Shown: in pieces, positions 14,801 to 23,228 of the stretch
How positions within the stretch are numbered: position 1 is the stretch's first letter
Layout: every line of letters starts with the position of its first letter
Source: Galbitalea sp036271795
Lineage (GTDB): Bacteria > Actinomycetota > Actinomycetes > Actinomycetales > Microbacteriaceae
Length of the DNA: 28,324 bases
Assembly: GCA_036271795.1 (NCBI GenBank)
Contig: DATAZY010000049.1
Span: 1-28,324, forward strand
Reading direction: 5' to 3'
Program-made: the position numbers and the translations under genes
Notes under the pieces: model-generated
The model's database searches: none
The model's input: the letters and a program-made list of their open reading frames with translations, nothing else
Told to the model about the DNA's origin: nothing

Positions 14801-15071
14801 AAGTTCTGGTCGTACGGTGTTGCCTCAAACCCGCGCGCTCCGCACCAAAAGCACAGGAACGCACAACCGAACTACGCGAGTTCAGTCTCGGATTTGATTG
14901 AGCTTTGTTCTGCCACTCGCGGCCCAGAAATGAGATCTGTGCACCTGCGGGTCGATATCTGCCGAAACGGAAGAATTAGACCCACCAAAATGGTGATCCG
15001 GGCGCGAAGCACCGGAATGTGGAACTAGACGAGTTTGCCACATCCGCTGCATTGCTGCAACCCGGGCGTGT

Positions 15072-15090
15072 CGCGGAGCGGAGCTCCGCG
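15072..15090. terminator. Possible terminator or repeat after the DUF1275 gene
   Basis: A 7-bp perfect stem (CGCGGAG/CTCCGCG, loop CGGAG) lies about 25 nt after the stop codon of the DUF1275 gene. No T-run follows. It may be a GC-rich terminator for the glycosyltransferase-DUF1275 unit or another dispersed palindrome similar to the one at 1167-1179. Confidence 0.35.
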
Positions 15091-15112
15091 TCGACTCACC
15101 CTTCTGGCTCGC

Positions 15113-15814
15113 TCAGTTGTTGACCGTTGCCGGCGTTTTCGCTCCGACTCGCGCGGTGAGGACGAGGGTGAGAAGGCCCGCGAGGTAGAAGAACATGGCG
15201 GCGTAGAGAGCAATCGAACCGTTCGAGAGATGGATGATGACCGCGCCGATCCCGGCTCCAACCCCCATCGCCAGGACCGCAAGAAGTCGTGGCGCCCAGC
15301 GCTCGTGCTTGCCGCCGGCCAACGTGCTGTCGCGAGCGAGATTGGCGAGGGTATTGGTGACGACGATCGTCGTGACGTCACTGTTGCCGATGGGCTTCAC
15401 AGCGGAGACCTGCGACCCCATGACCGACGCAAGCAGGAAAGTCAGCACCAGCAGGATCGGCTGGTCGAGATGGCCCAGGACCGTCCACGTTGTCGCAATC
15501 GCAATTGCGAGGATGCCACCGACGAGGAGGAGGACCGCCGAAACTCTGGGGAAACCCTTCGCGTGGCCGAGCCCGACGATGCGCCCGCCGATGATTGTGC
15601 CGACGACAAATCCAAGCAAGGCAAGAAAGTTGTTGACGAACGGGATGCCCGCAACACCGGCCAGTGCGAATCCGATGAACAGGACATTGCCCGTCATGTT
15701 CCCCGTGAAGACGTGGTCAAGGGCGAGGTAGCTGTCGGCGTCAATCACGCCCGTCGACACCGTGAACAGCAGCAAGCCCGCCGTGTACCGGTGCTCTATC
15801 GGTATCTGAACCAT
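15113..15814 (-). CDS. DUF1275 (YoaK-like) membrane protein
   Basis: The 233-aa product has about six hydrophobic segments and looks like a polytopic inner-membrane protein. The segment VIDADSYLALDHVFTGNMTGN and the later SDVTTIVVTNTLANLA match the conserved regions of DUF1275. No biochemical role is firmly established for the family that I know of. The ATG at 15814 lies inside the end of the upstream glycosyltransferase gene (74-nt overlap) and has only a weak Shine-Dalgarno, so expression may depend on coupling. A later GTG would remove part of the first helix, so I keep 15814. Confidence 0.82.
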   Translation of the reverse strand: MVQIPIEHRYTAGLLLFTVSTGVIDADSYLALDHVFTGNMTGNVLFIGFALAGVAGIPFVNNFLALLGFVVGTIIGGRIVGLGHAKGFPRVSAVLLLVGGILAIAIATTWTVLGHLDQPILLVLTFLLASVMGSQVSAVKPIGNSDVTTIVVTNTLANLARDSTLAGGKHERWAPRLLAVLAMGVGAGIGAVIIHLSNGSIALYAAMFFYLAGLLTLVLTARVGAKTPATVNN

Positions 15815-16604
15815 CGCTCAAAAGGCTAGCTGCTTCCCGCGGTCGTCCGGTGCGTGGGCCGCCGGAGCGACCAAGGCGCCGCGGCAGATCACCGAGGCCC
15901 CACAGGGTGACGCGTGAGATCGCTTCAACCACGATCGCGAGGCTCATTTTCGAGGATCCCGATAGGCGCTCCGCGAAGTCGATCGGTACCTCGACGATGG
16001 TGAGGCCGGCCCGACGGGCACGCCAGAGCATTTCGATCTGGAAGCAATAACCCTGCGCCTCGACGGTCTGGTAGCCGAGGGCGTTCAGCCCACTGGCGCG
16101 GAAGACACGATAGCCGCCCGTTACATCCCTGAACGGGAGCGCAAGCGCTACCCGGGCATAGAAGCTTCCGGCCCGGGAAAGCAACTGCCGACGAATCGCC
16201 CAGTTCGGGGCGCCGCCGCCGGCAACCCAGCGAGAGCCGAGCACCAGGTCCGCGGTGTGTGCGCCGTCCAGAAGAGCGGGCAACTGCTCGGGGCGGTGAG
16301 ATCCGTCGCCATCCATCTCCACAAGGAAGTCATAGCCGGCGCGAAGCCCCCACTCGAAACCTGCCCGATAGGCGTTGCCGATGCCGGACTTGCCGGGGCG
16401 ATGCAGCACGGAAATTCGATCCGAGGCCTGCGAGAGTTCGTCCGCCAGTCTTCCGGTTCCGTCAGGCGAGTTGTCGTCTACCACGAGGATGTCGACGTCG
16501 GCATTTGCGGACAGGGTTCGCCGGGTCAGCTGCGCGAGATTGTCGATCTCGTTGTACGTGGGGATGACCACGAGCACACTGCCCGGCCGCGTCTTGCTGC
16601 TCAT
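15741..16604 (-). CDS. Polyprenol monophosphomannose synthase-like glycosyltransferase (GT2)
   Basis: GT-A family 2 enzymes of this type transfer mannose from GDP-mannose to polyprenyl phosphate, giving the lipid-linked donor for lipoglycans and protein mannosylation. The 287-aa product shows VLVVIPTYNE (residues 10-19), VVDDNSPDGTG (41-51), the metal-binding MDGDGSH (97-103), VLGSRWVAGGG and FRDVTGGYRVFR. The later GYCFQIEMLWRA and RLSGSSKMS segments are also typical. There is no acyltransferase domain and no membrane helix. The last 40 or so residues are unconserved and overlap the DUF1275 gene. A GAGG Shine-Dalgarno precedes 16604. The exact sugar is inferred. Confidence 0.85.
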   Translation of the reverse strand: MSSKTRPGSVLVVIPTYNEIDNLAQLTRRTLSANADVDILVVDDNSPDGTGRLADELSQASDRISVLHRPGKSGIGNAYRAGFEWGLRAGYDFLVEMDGDGSHRPEQLPALLDGAHTADLVLGSRWVAGGGAPNWAIRRQLLSRAGSFYARVALALPFRDVTGGYRVFRASGLNALGYQTVEAQGYCFQIEMLWRARRAGLTIVEVPIDFAERLSGSSKMSLAIVVEAISRVTLWGLGDLPRRLGRSGGPRTGRPREAASLLSDGSDTDRAPVHGGLAAVHGVDGRD

Positions 16605-16657
16605 GCATCGATCCTCGAGGCGGGTCCTGAGGTGACGCCCAACAGAATGGCGTGATC

Positions 16658-16675
16658 GGCCTGAGACTTCTCACA
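16658..16675. promoter_or_regulatory. Palindromic site, copy 1 (kinase-glycosyltransferase gap)
   Basis: In the 85-nt gap between the kinase stop and the glycosyltransferase start lies GGCCTGAGACTTCTCACA. It contains the palindrome TGAGA-N2-TCTCA. An 18-mer differing only at the 2-nt centre occurs in opposite orientation at 18785-18802, just upstream of the response regulator. It is a candidate operator for the adjacent regulator or another factor, but chance is not excluded. Confidence 0.3.
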
Positions 16676-16689
16676 GGTCGACTAGTCCG

Positions 16690-18060
16690 TTACGGCACGG
16701 CGAGCGGTAGCTCGACCACGGCGCGCACGCCGCCCTCCTTGCGTGGTTCGAGACGAACGGTCCCGCCGCTGCGAATCACGATCGCCCGCACGATCGCAAG
16801 GCCGAGGCCGCTGCCGCCGGTCGGCCGAGGCCGCGACGATGACGCCCGACTGAATCGATCGAAGGCGATCTCGCGGAATTCGTCCGACATCCCGTGCCCG
16901 GCGTCGAGCACCGTCAGGACCAGCCTGTCGCTGTCCTGCACGAGGTCAACGGTCACTGCGGACCCGCGCGTCGACGCGGCGATGGCGTTCGTGACCAGGT
17001 TGTCGATCAGCCCGGCAAAGTCGACGGGTCGGATGGCCACCCTGACGGCCGGGCGCACTCGAGCGTCGGTGAAATCGACGGATACGGCTCGGGTCGAGCC
17101 GAGAATAATCGCGCGGTCCATGCTCGCGAGGAACTCCGCAACCAGCTGGTCGCCCGAGGTGAGGGGCGGTGGTGCCTCCGCCTCGATCCGCGAAAGGGTC
17201 AGAAGATTCGTCGTCAGGTTGGACAGCCGATCCAGGGTGCCTTCCGCCGCCGCAATCTCCTTCTCCAGGGCCACGGCATCGCCGGATGAGAGGTGCGCGA
17301 GCTGAAGTTGCGTCCGGAGCACGGCAATCGGAGTTCTGAGTTCGTGGCTCGCATCCGCAACCATCTGCCGCTCGCGATCTGCGGAGGATCGCACGGAAAC
17401 GATGAAGTCGTTGAGAGTCTCAGCGAGCGCAGAGAGCTCATCTCGAACCGGACCGACCGGGAGAGTGTCCGCGCTCGCCGCCTGCGACAGCAGCCTCGCC
17501 TGCTCGCGCATCCTCGTCACCGGCCGCAAAGCGAGACCGCTGACAATCCAGGTCGAGAACCCGAATCCGATCACCAGCAGCACGACGCCGATCGCGAGCA
17601 CGAAGGTCAGGCCGTTGAGCACATCCTGGCCGGAGTCGCTGTTTCGCGCCTCGATCACGTGCCAGGTGCCGGCCGCCACTGTGACCGGCTCATTCACCAC
17701 GTCATAGCGCAGGGTCGGCGAGATTGTCACGGACTTCAGGCCGTGGTCGAGCCGCGTGAGCTTGCCGATTCGATCCTCGAGGCTGTCCGGCAGGCTCGAG
17801 ATCATCACCTTTCCGTCAGGGTTGACGACCGCGAGCAACTGGTCCTCGCCCGGCTTGGAGAAGTCCTTGGTCCGGCCACCGCGAATGCTCGCCTCAAAAT
17901 CGGCGCCGTTGGCGGTCAGCAGCGTGTGAGTTGAAGAGGCAACGATCGTGTCGACACCCGCTCGAAAAGCGAACGCCGCCGCGCTGACGAGAAGGATCGC
18001 GATCAGCACCGCCCATAGGGTGATCCGTCCCCGGATTGTCTGGCCCCGCAGCCATTTCAC
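16690..18060 (-). CDS. Sensor histidine kinase
   Basis: This 456-aa membrane kinase should autophosphorylate and pass phosphate to the response regulator encoded immediately upstream. Visible in order are TM1 (about 14-33), an extracytoplasmic sensor region (34-149), TM2 (150-175), HAMP (176-228), and HisKA with the H-box ADASHELRTPIAVLR (phospho-acceptor His239). The HATPase domain has an N-box around Asn354/Asn358, G1 LDAGHG (386-390) and G2 GGSGLGLAIV (416-424). It begins with GTG directly after the regulator's TGA. The moderately large sensor domain has no recognised ligand motif. It probably senses an envelope signal relevant to the ABC genes of the operon. Confidence 0.93.
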   Translation of the reverse strand: MKWLRGQTIRGRITLWAVLIAILLVSAAAFAFRAGVDTIVASSTHTLLTANGADFEASIRGGRTKDFSKPGEDQLLAVVNPDGKVMISSLPDSLEDRIGKLTRLDHGLKSVTISPTLRYDVVNEPVTVAAGTWHVIEARNSDSGQDVLNGLTFVLAIGVVLLVIGFGFSTWIVSGLALRPVTRMREQARLLSQAASADTLPVGPVRDELSALAETLNDFIVSVRSSADRERQMVADASHELRTPIAVLRTQLQLAHLSSGDAVALEKEIAAAEGTLDRLSNLTTNLLTLSRIEAEAPPPLTSGDQLVAEFLASMDRAIILGSTRAVSVDFTDARVRPAVRVAIRPVDFAGLIDNLVTNAIAASTRGSAVTVDLVQDSDRLVLTVLDAGHGMSDEFREIAFDRFSRASSSRPRPTGGSGLGLAIVRAIVIRSGGTVRLEPRKEGGVRAVVELPLAVP

Positions 18061-18744
18061 TCAGGCGACCTCGATCAGGTATCCGCTGCCGCGCACCGTC
18101 ACGATCCGGATTCCGCAGCGCTCCGGGTCCAGCTTGTGGCGGAGGTAGCTGATGTACTGGTCGACGATGTTCGGGTCGATGTGTTCGGCAGAGCCCCAGA
18201 CCGAGTCGAGGATCCGGGTGCGACTCACCGGGGCCCCCACCTCCAGCGCGAGGAGCCTTAGCAGGGCGAATTCCTTGGGGCTCGCGGGGATGGCTGAATC
18301 CGCGCAGGTCACCCGCAGGGTCTCCGAGTCCAGCAGCAGATTGCCGACCGTGACCCGCATCCGGTCGGCGCCAGAATTGCGGCGCAGCATGGCGCGCACG
18401 CGGGCGGAGAGTTCGGTGAAGTCGAAGGGTTTCGTCAGGTAGTCGTCCGCGCCGCTGTCGAGACCGAAGACCCGGTCTTGCACGGCATCCCGAGCCGTGA
18501 GCAGCAGAATCGGGAAGGTCTCGTCGCTCTCACGCAGGCGCCGGCAGATCTCGAAGCCGGACATGCCCGGGAGCATCACATCGACCACCGATCCGGCAAT
18601 CGCCTCCGTGCGAGCAGCGATCAGCGCGTCGACGCCGTTGTCGACGGCGCGAACCGTGTAACCCTCGGAGGTGAGACCGCGTTCGAGCAGCAGCCTCATT
18701 TCCGGGTCATCCTCAACGACCAAGATCACCTGCTCAACGCTCAC
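18061..18744 (-). CDS. OmpR/PhoB-family response regulator
   Basis: The 227-aa protein has a receiver domain with acidic pocket Glu11-Asp12-Asp13, phospho-acceptor Asp55 (VVDVMLPGMSG), Thr83 and Lys105 (LTKPFD). The C-terminal winged-helix domain contains SPKEFALLRLLALEVG, SVWGSAEHIDPNIVDQYI and the final RGSGYLIEV. It starts with GTG at 18744, 34 nt after the upstream ATPase, and abuts the kinase gene. As an OmpR-type regulator it would bind direct repeats; a repeat pair is present at the promoter of this operon (26677-26705). That link is inference. Confidence 0.94.
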   Translation of the reverse strand: MSVEQVILVVEDDPEMRLLLERGLTSEGYTVRAVDNGVDALIAARTEAIAGSVVDVMLPGMSGFEICRRLRESDETFPILLLTARDAVQDRVFGLDSGADDYLTKPFDFTELSARVRAMLRRNSGADRMRVTVGNLLLDSETLRVTCADSAIPASPKEFALLRLLALEVGAPVSRTRILDSVWGSAEHIDPNIVDQYISYLRHKLDPERCGIRIVTVRGSGYLIEVA

Positions 18745-18778
18745 GGGCTGATACTGCCACGCGGCGCGATGAAATGCC

Positions 18779-19525
18779 TCAATGTGTGAGAGTTCTCAGG
18801 CCCTCGTCGGTGAGCACGCCGTCCGCGAGACGGAGCGTGCCGTCGGCAAGCGCCTGGACACTGGGGTCGTGGGTAGAGATGATCGCGGTCATCCCCTCTG
18901 AGCTCACGATGGACTGCAGGAGCGCCATGATGGCCGCGCCCGTGTCGGCGTCGAGCTGGCCCGTTGGTTCGTCCGCGATGAGCAGCCTCGGGGAGTTCGC
19001 CAGGGCGCGAGCGATGGCCACGCGCTGCTGCTGGCCTCCGGACAGTTCTGACGGCCGCTGCCGGGCGTGATCACCGAGCCCGACCAGATCCAGCAGCCGG
19101 GCGACGCGGTCTTCGCGTTCGACCGGCGCGACCCGGCGCATCCGTAGCGGCAGCCCAACGTTTTCCGCCGCTGACAGCATGGGCACGAGCCCAAAGGTCT
19201 GAAACACGAAGGCGACATCATCCCTCCGAAGAGCGGTGCGCTCGTTCTCGTTCATGGCCGTCACGTCTTTTCCGTTGACAGTGACGCGACCGCTGGTCGG
19301 CTCGTCGAGCCCGCCAAGGCAGTTGAGCAGCGTCGTCTTACCGGAACCGGATCGGCCAACGAGCGCAACGAGCCAGCCCTCCGGGATGGTGAAGGAGACG
19401 TCGCGGAGAGCATGAACTTCACCTGCGCCCGACGAATAGGTTCGCGTGAGGTTCGCCACGGTCACGAGCGGCGAACCCGCCGCGTGCCTTCCCTGCGTCA
19501 CTCCTGTGGCCGACAAATCGCTCAC
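18779..19525 (-). CDS. ABC transporter ATP-binding protein (MacB/LolD-type)
   Basis: This 248-aa ATPase should power one or both FtsX-type permeases of the operon. It carries Walker A GRSGSGKTT (57-65), Q-loop FVFQTFGLVPMLSAAENV, signature LSGGQQQR (161-168), Walker B LLIADEP (catalytic Glu186) and the H-loop His219 (STHD). The start is set at GTG 19525 (MSDLSATGV), which overlaps the upstream TGA by 4 nt; a further upstream in-frame start would overlap that gene by 88 nt. It lacks the C-terminal domain of the neighbouring ATPase. The 3' end contains the 18-nt palindromic site at 18785-18802. Confidence 0.93.
   Translation of the reverse strand: MSDLSATGVTQGRHAAGSPLVTVANLTRTYSSGAGEVHALRDVSFTIPEGWLVALVGRSGSGKTTLLNCLGGLDEPTSGRVTVNGKDVTAMNENERTALRRDDVAFVFQTFGLVPMLSAAENVGLPLRMRRVAPVEREDRVARLLDLVGLGDHARQRPSELSGGQQQRVAIARALANSPRLLIADEPTGQLDADTGAAIMALLQSIVSSEGMTAIISTHDPSVQALADGTLRLADGVLTDEGLRTLTH
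18785..18802. promoter_or_regulatory. Palindromic site, copy 2 (upstream of the response regulator)
   Basis: TGTGAGAGTTCTCAGGCC contains TGAGA-N2-TCTCA and is the near-identical inverse of the site at 16658-16675 (16 of 18 positions, differing only at the centre). It lies in the last codons of the ATPase gene, about 40-58 nt before the regulator's GTG. A binding site for an internal promoter is possible. The coding constraint here weakens the case. Confidence 0.3.
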
Positions 19526-20514
19526 TCGGCTGCCTCCGTACCGTCGGTGCCCGTGCTTGCGGTCGCCGGAGAAACGGACGGGCGGGGGGCCTGGGACCCA
19601 TCCGGCCACACTCCGACGTGATCGGGCTCGAGCTCGAGTCGCACACGGTCGTGCAGACCGAGGGTGCGACGGAAGTCCGCGGGTAGTTGCATCCGCCCGG
19701 CTCGATCGAGAACGGCATACTCTTCCGCGATCACCTCAGAGGCTCCGTGCTCGTCGACTTCGGTGCGACGGATGACCTCGGACGAGGTGCGACCGTCCCG
19801 AATTGCGACCGTCCGCTGCACCTGGTTCGATACCTCGGCGTCGTGGGTGACAATCACGACGGTCGCTCCGAGTTCGGTGTTCGCAGCGCGCAGGGCCGCG
19901 AACACCTCCTCACCCGTCGCGGAGTCGAGTTCACCGGTCGGCTCATCCGCAAAAAGCACCTGTGGCCGGTTCGCCAGGGCGACGGCAATCGCCACCCGCT
20001 GCTGTTCACCGCCGGACAGTTCACCGGGCCGTCTGGATGACTTTTCTCCCATTCCGAGGGACCCGAGAAGCTCGGTCGCACGGGCCGCCCGCTCTCGCGG
20101 GCTGGAGTTGGCAAATGCCATGGGGAGCGCAACGTTCTCGGCCGCGCTGAGGTACGGCAGCAGGTTGCGAGCCGTCTGTTGCCAGACGAAGCCAACAACG
20201 CTGCGGCGGTAGGCCAATCGCTCCTTTGCCGACATTCGTTGCAGGTCCCAGCCCGCGACCGAGGCGCGCCCGGCGGTCGGCACGTCGAGTCCGGACAATA
20301 CGTTGAGCAGGGTCGATTTGCCCGAACCGGATGCACCGACGATGGCGACCATCTCGCCCTGACGGACGAGCAGATCGAGCCCCTGAAGCGCCTGAACCTC
20401 GATGTTCTCGACCTGGTAGATCCGCACCACGTTGTCGCACACGATCAGGGCATCCGCGCCATATTGCGCCGCGGGCCCCGCGGGCCGCTGCAGGGCACTG
20501 GTTGCTGTCGTCAT
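19522..20514 (-). CDS. ABC transporter ATPase fused to an AbrB/SpoVT-like domain
   Basis: The start is the ATG 20514 (MTTATSALQR), which overlaps the upstream permease TGA by 4 nt. The 330-aa product has a MacB-type ATPase domain: Walker A GASGSGKST (60-68), Q-loop FVWQQTARNLLPYLSAAENV, signature LSGGEQQR (166-173), Walker B VLFADEP (Glu191) and His224. After it comes a segment at about 264-304 (EYAVLDRAGRMQLPADFRRT, then LGLHDRVRLELEPDHVGVWP) that fits the swapped-hairpin AbrB/SpoVT/MazE pattern: D-x-x-G-R-hydrophobic-P-x-x-x-R-x-x-L-x-hydrophobic-x-D-x-V. A Pro/Ser/Thr-rich tail ends the protein. The added domain could dimerise, regulate the ATPase or bind DNA. The domain call is by pattern, not by search. 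Confidence 0.9.
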   Translation of the reverse strand: MTTATSALQRPAGPAAQYGADALIVCDNVVRIYQVENIEVQALQGLDLLVRQGEMVAIVGASGSGKSTLLNVLSGLDVPTAGRASVAGWDLQRMSAKERLAYRRSVVGFVWQQTARNLLPYLSAAENVALPMAFANSSPRERAARATELLGSLGMGEKSSRRPGELSGGEQQRVAIAVALANRPQVLFADEPTGELDSATGEEVFAALRAANTELGATVVIVTHDAEVSNQVQRTVAIRDGRTSSEVIRRTEVDEHGASEVIAEEYAVLDRAGRMQLPADFRRTLGLHDRVRLELEPDHVGVWPDGSQAPRPSVSPATASTGTDGTEAAE

Positions 20515-23228
20515 ATCGATTCTCCTACTCGTAGCACATCGCTCAGTCGGTCGCGTCGGCGCACCGCAATTTCGACCAGTACGGCCAGCAGCAACAGCCC
20601 GACCACCGTTCCGGCGAGCCCGGCAATCAGCGTTAGCGAAACCGTCGGTGTGGGGTCGCCCAGCCCTCCAGCCAACTCTCGCAGCCCCATCGCCGGCTCG
20701 AGAAGCAGCACGATTCCGACGCCCGCGATCACTCCACCTACGAGCGCCGCGATGAGAACCGGCGCCAACTCCGCGAGGGCGAGCCACCAGCCGAGCCGCG
20801 CGGGTAAGCCGAGCGTCCGAATAAGGGCGAGGGATCGCCCGCGCTCACGCCCACCCGAGAGCACCGTGACCACAAGCGCGAGTATCGCAAGCAACGCCGT
20901 CGCCAGGGTCGCCAGAGTGATCGACTGGTCGACACCGCTCACCAGAGCAAGATGACGTTGTGCTGACAGCCACGCTGCCCTGGTGTGGGTGTCGGCCCTC
21001 GAGGCCCCGAGTGTTTTCGCAGCAGCGCTCGCACCGGGTCCATTCACCAGCACGAGATCCGTGGATACCGCCTTATCCAGTCGCGCGGACAAGGCCGAGC
21101 GATCCACAAACACGAACGGAGAACCCAGAAATCCCGATGGGCTGTAATCGGTGACCCCGACCACCTGGATCGGGATGAATTTGAGCCCGACGTATACGCC
21201 AACGTTCTCGGACGAGATCTGGGCCGCAAAGTCGGGGCCGACCACGACCGGCAACGCTCTGGACGCGGGGACCGGTTTCGCCAGCTTCTGCAGGGCGGCG
21301 ATCCCCGCTGCGCTGGCTCCGCCCGCAGGCAGTTGACGCACGAACCCAGCGAATCCCGGATTTACGGCGACCAGGGAAGCGAAGTTGGTGCCGCCCGTTA
21401 GGCGGAACTGGAGGCCGTCTTCAGAACGAATGGCGGTGGCCCCGATTACCCCCGGCGAAGACGCAATGGCGGACACCTGGGCGGAGGTTGCCGCGGCGCG
21501 AACCCGCACATCCGCCCCGATACGTTGCCACGACGCCGTCTCCTGTCCCGCAGACACCGTGCTGGCAAGAAGTCCGCCGCCTACCGCGAGAGCGACCGCG
21601 AGAGTGAGTGCAAGCAGCGGAAGCACCGCGATCGATCGCTGCGCGCGCACGGCGGCCAAAAGCCCGAGGGCACCGATCGATCGGCGTCCGGCCGCGACAC
21701 CGAGCGCGACCGGCAGGCGATAGACCCGAAGGACAATGATGGTGATGGTGGCCGCGACGAGTAGCGGAGCGGCAGCCAGGAGCAGGTCGACGCCGTTCGT
21801 CTGTGTTTCGAGCAGCCCTCTCGCGGCGATCGACACGAAGGCGGCGACAGCCAGCGCGACGATTGTGAGTTCGACTGCGATGCGCCGGGCGCGTGCGCGA
21901 CGCTCGAGATCGACGCGATCGGAGCGGTTTGCGGGAACCTTTCGGCCCGCCCACGTTCCGCGAACCAGGAGGACCGTCTGCACCGGCACCGCGAAGACCG
22001 CGACCACGAGAACAAACCCCAGCAGCGACGTCTGGACAAACGGGCCGGGATACGCCAGCTGGATGATCGCGACACCGACCACTGCACCGATAGCTCCCGT
22101 GATGACAGTCTCCGCGAGCGTGCGCGCGAAAATCGAGCCGAGGGATGCCCCTCGGGCGCGCTCGAGGGCGAGATCGGCCTCACGGCGCAGCACAAGCATC
22201 CGGGACACCAGAAGGAGGACCGCGGCCGCGACGCCGAGCACGCCCGCCACCATCACCGAGATCTGGGCCACGGTTGCCCGCTCTTGTGCCGGAAAGTCGG
22301 CGAGCGCGGCAGAAAAATCACTGGCGACCCCGAGTTGCGCGCCGGTCTCGCCCGCGAGACGCGCGCTGTTGCCGGCGAGCGCGATCAGTTCGGCATTCAC
22401 CGTGCCCTCGAGTGTCGCCGTGAACTTATGGGGATCCAGACGAATCCGGATGGTCGCCTTGAACGGGTTGGCATACTCGGAGGCAGCAGAGTTCACCCCG
22501 ACCTCGTTCGTGAGCACGGTGATCTGAATCGGTGAACTGGAGCCTCTCGGCACCGTTGGGACCCAGAGATTCGGGGTGTCGGCCCACTGGGATTCGGCGC
22601 CCGACGCCTCGCCGACGATTCCGACAACCCGAAGGGTGACGTGATGTCCGCCGGAACTGGATGTCGCGCCCGGATCGGTCGAGACACGGGCGACGCTGCC
22701 AACAACCAGACCGCTCGCCCGTGCGGCCGCGGCCGACAGCACGACATCGGCCGTGCCCGCGGCGCTCGTGGGTCCCGGTAGAGCGCCATCCGCGAGTCGA
22801 AGTGCGGCTCTGTTCTGCGGGGTGAGCATCGCGACCTGGACTGCGATCGGCGATTTTCCGCGCGGCGCGGAGCCGTCAATGGTGGAGACCTGCGTCACGG
22901 GCCCAAGCACCGAGAGCGTGTTGCCCGCGTAGGTGGCGCGCAGGCCAGCCGGGAGGCGATGCGGGATGCCGGCATCCAGGCTCTCGATCTCGCCGGGCTT
23001 CAGGGGCGGCACGTCCGTGTCCTGATGAGGACTGACAGTCGCCGTGACCATGACATCCGCATTCGTAGTTGCCGTGGCGACAGCCTGCCGCGCGCCCGCG
23101 TCAACCGTTGTCTGGAGAAGCCGCGGCTGTCCAATTGCGAGAGTCACCGCGAACGCGACCAGCGCCATCCACACCACGAGAATGGCGAGGTCGCGGCGGG
23201 CACGGCGCACCATGAGGAGCAGCGTCAT
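20511..23228 (-). CDS. FtsX/MacB-family ABC permease, 905 aa
   Basis: This large permease has the duplicated 10-helix layout of the FtsX/MacB superfamily. TM1 is at about 14-33, a first extracytoplasmic domain at about 35-315, TMs 2-4 at 320-425, and central TMs 5-7 at 450-560. A second extracytoplasmic domain follows at about 560-760, with three C-terminal TMs. The cytoplasmic motif ERARGASLGSIFARTL (356-371) and ALIRTLGLPARLGWW near the end match FtsX cores. These mechanotransmission-type systems usually export or extract lipids, peptides or antibiotics rather than import. The ATG 23228 overlaps the upstream TGA by 4 nt. The substrate is unknown. Confidence 0.88.
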   Translation of the reverse strand: MTLLLMVRRARRDLAILVVWMALVAFAVTLAIGQPRLLQTTVDAGARQAVATATTNADVMVTATVSPHQDTDVPPLKPGEIESLDAGIPHRLPAGLRATYAGNTLSVLGPVTQVSTIDGSAPRGKSPIAVQVAMLTPQNRAALRLADGALPGPTSAAGTADVVLSAAAARASGLVVGSVARVSTDPGATSSSGGHHVTLRVVGIVGEASGAESQWADTPNLWVPTVPRGSSSPIQITVLTNEVGVNSAASEYANPFKATIRIRLDPHKFTATLEGTVNAELIALAGNSARLAGETGAQLGVASDFSAALADFPAQERATVAQISVMVAGVLGVAAAVLLLVSRMLVLRREADLALERARGASLGSIFARTLAETVITGAIGAVVGVAIIQLAYPGPFVQTSLLGFVLVVAVFAVPVQTVLLVRGTWAGRKVPANRSDRVDLERRARARRIAVELTIVALAVAAFVSIAARGLLETQTNGVDLLLAAAPLLVAATITIIVLRVYRLPVALGVAAGRRSIGALGLLAAVRAQRSIAVLPLLALTLAVALAVGGGLLASTVSAGQETASWQRIGADVRVRAAATSAQVSAIASSPGVIGATAIRSEDGLQFRLTGGTNFASLVAVNPGFAGFVRQLPAGGASAAGIAALQKLAKPVPASRALPVVVGPDFAAQISSENVGVYVGLKFIPIQVVGVTDYSPSGFLGSPFVFVDRSALSARLDKAVSTDLVLVNGPGASAAAKTLGASRADTHTRAAWLSAQRHLALVSGVDQSITLATLATALLAILALVVTVLSGGRERGRSLALIRTLGLPARLGWWLALAELAPVLIAALVGGVIAGVGIVLLLEPAMGLRELAGGLGDPTPTVSLTLIAGLAGTVVGLLLLAVLVEIAVRRRDRLSDVLRVGESI

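Larger units (their letters stand above)
14667..15112 (-). other. S10 operon leader and upstream intergenic region
   Basis: This 446-nt region contains no credible gene. It holds a candidate promoter (14772-14800), a CACCA-AAA-TGGTG hairpin (14983-14995) and, next to the DUF1275 gene end, a GC-rich hairpin (15072-15090). The distance from the candidate promoter to the rpsJ ATG leaves an untranslated leader of roughly 100 nt. Only weak Shine-Dalgarno character (GAAAGCGAG) is visible before rpsJ. Confidence 0.6.

Noticed and set aside
15025..15381. Minus-strand frame ending LQQCSGCGKLV, suggesting a zinc-ribbon tail
   Set aside because: Most of it is an alternate frame of the DUF1275 gene, and only one CxxC pair is present. 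No start or family-like sequence supports it.
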